This document shows positions 63,351 through 64,000 of a stretch of 64,000 nucleotides of DNA, piece by piece; position 1 is the first letter of the stretch, and every line of letters begins with the position of its first letter. The stretch lies in assembly GCA_022828595.1 (NCBI GenBank), contig JAKGHH010000001.1, positions 208,134,348 through 208,198,347 of the forward strand, in the 5' to 3' direction. The position numbers and the translations under genes are program-made. This DNA is from Nelumbo lutea. Lineage: Eukaryota; Streptophyta; Magnoliopsida; Proteales; Nelumbonaceae. The notes beneath the pieces are model-generated. The model searched no databases. It saw nothing but the letters and a program-made list of their open reading frames with translations, and was not told where the DNA came from.

Positions 63351-64000
63351 TTACTGGTAATAAATCCGGAGGTTCTCCGAGTTCCACGTTCGAGGGACGG
63401 GTCTTCCATCTAGGTGCTCGAGACGAAAGGTGCCGAGGTCGATGGCTTGCTTGATTCTATAGGGGCCTTCCCAGTTAGGACCGAGTTTTCCCACACCTGG
63501 CTCAGAGACCATGACTTTCTTGAGGACGAGGTCTCCCTCCTTGTAGTGCCTCTCTTTTACCCTCAAGTTGTAGTAACGGGCCACTTGTTGTTCACCGTAC
63601 GCTTCAATTCAGAGCATCGACTAACTAATCTTTGCTAGGATAACAGCTTCCATACCGTAGGTTAGGCCAAATGAGGTTTCTCTCATGGCCATCCCGAAGT
63701 GTGGTCCGGTATGCTCAAAGTGCACTGCTTAGTTTGTTAGCCCATAGGCTCTTAGCTTGGTCGGGTCTGGTCTTCAGTCCATCCAGTATAGTTTTGTTGG
63801 TGACTTCGGCTAAGCCATTTGTTTGGGGGTAGCCTATTTAGGTGTACTGTTGTTTGATGCCAAGGGAGGTGCACCACTCCCGGAACATGGCGTCATCAAA
63901 TTTCTTCCCATTGTTAGTGACCAGCATGTGGGGGAGGCCAAAGCGGCAAATAATATTCTTACAAAAGAAGCTCTGAATTGCTTGAGCTGTGATGGTAGCC
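63351..64000 (-). pseudogene. Tat element 2 integrase (C-terminal half), broken
   Basis: From the window end downward the minus strand reads ATITAQAIQSFFCKNIICRF, GLPHMLVTNNGKKFDDAMF, YPQTNGLAEVTNKTILDGL and then the C-terminal part MARYYNLRVKERHYKEGDLV, KVMVSEPGVGKLGPNWEGPY, ending SENLRIYYQ at 63351. A stop in place of the residue before IGYPQ and a frame change break it. It closely parallels the integrase end of Tat element 1. Confidence 0.85.

Larger units (their letters stand above)
60254..64000 (-). mobile_element. Second Tat-type gypsy element (minus), incomplete at window edge
   Basis: On the minus strand, integrase occupies 63351-64000 and continues beyond the window. A plus-strand (antisense to pol) extra ORF lies at about 61280-62607. 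At its low-coordinate end, minus-strand sequence ends ttttatccaaca at 60254, like the CA end of an LTR. A minus-strand TATA box gctataaatgcaagg near 60810-60825 supports an LTR in 60254 to about 61250. The LTR start was not resolved. It abuts Tat element 1 only 15 bp away. Confidence 0.65.

Overview
This is a repeat-rich stretch of a plant nuclear genome, most likely a flowering plant. It holds F-box/FBA, Kunitz inhibitor, raffinose-synthase-like, TIR1/AFB-like and LONGIFOLIA-like sequences together with Ty1/copia, Ty3/gypsy (Tat type), L1 and RTE LINEs, hAT, Mutator-like and MITE-type elements. The sequence alone does not fix the species. Only two genes look intact: an F-box/F-box-associated gene at 22.5-23.5 kb (+) and a Kunitz-type inhibitor at 30.0-30.7 kb (-). 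Nearly everything else is transposable-element sequence or gene debris carried or broken by it.

Layout. 0-11 kb: nested, decayed LINEs. One (2264-6346, minus) has recognisable target-site duplications and a triplicated 117-bp coding segment. 10.5-11.3 kb: a 288-bp tandem duplication and an (ATT)n tract. 12.2-14.9 kb: a small inverted-repeat element broken by a Mutator-like element (13082-14816) with ~180-bp inverted termini and a 9-bp target duplication; it carries a TIR1/AFB auxin-receptor fragment. 16.2-20.6 kb: a copia element with matched LTRs and a 5-bp target duplication; where gag should be it carries an antisense LONGIFOLIA/TRM gene fragment. 21.1-22.3 kb: tandem repeats invaded by a 544-bp hAT-type MITE, just upstream of the F-box gene. 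24.9-25.7 kb: a broken raffinose-synthase 5' region. 26.4-29.4 kb: a decayed hAT transposon inserted in a Kunitz remnant.

30-45 kb: the Kunitz gene, its promoter and an adjacent copia LTR plus gag recur in inverted orientation at 42.7-45.1 kb, where the Kunitz copy is deleted and frameshifted. Between the arms lie the rest of one copia copy, LINE pieces, a second copy of the hAT MITE, a SINE-like unit and a minisatellite. 45.2-46.5 kb holds a relative of the 13-kb Mutator-like element with overlapping cargo. 48.1-60.2 kb is one Tat-type gypsy element with two LTRs, dual RNase H, no visible protease and an antisense extra ORF interrupted by another repeat-bearing insertion. 60.25-64 kb is part of a second Tat element in the opposite orientation.

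No operon-like cooperation exists here. The main theme is repeated capture of host gene fragments (auxin receptor, LONGIFOLIA, possibly raffinose synthase) by mobile elements, and duplication of a Kunitz locus together with a retrotransposon. All assignments come from reading translated motifs by eye; no database search was run.
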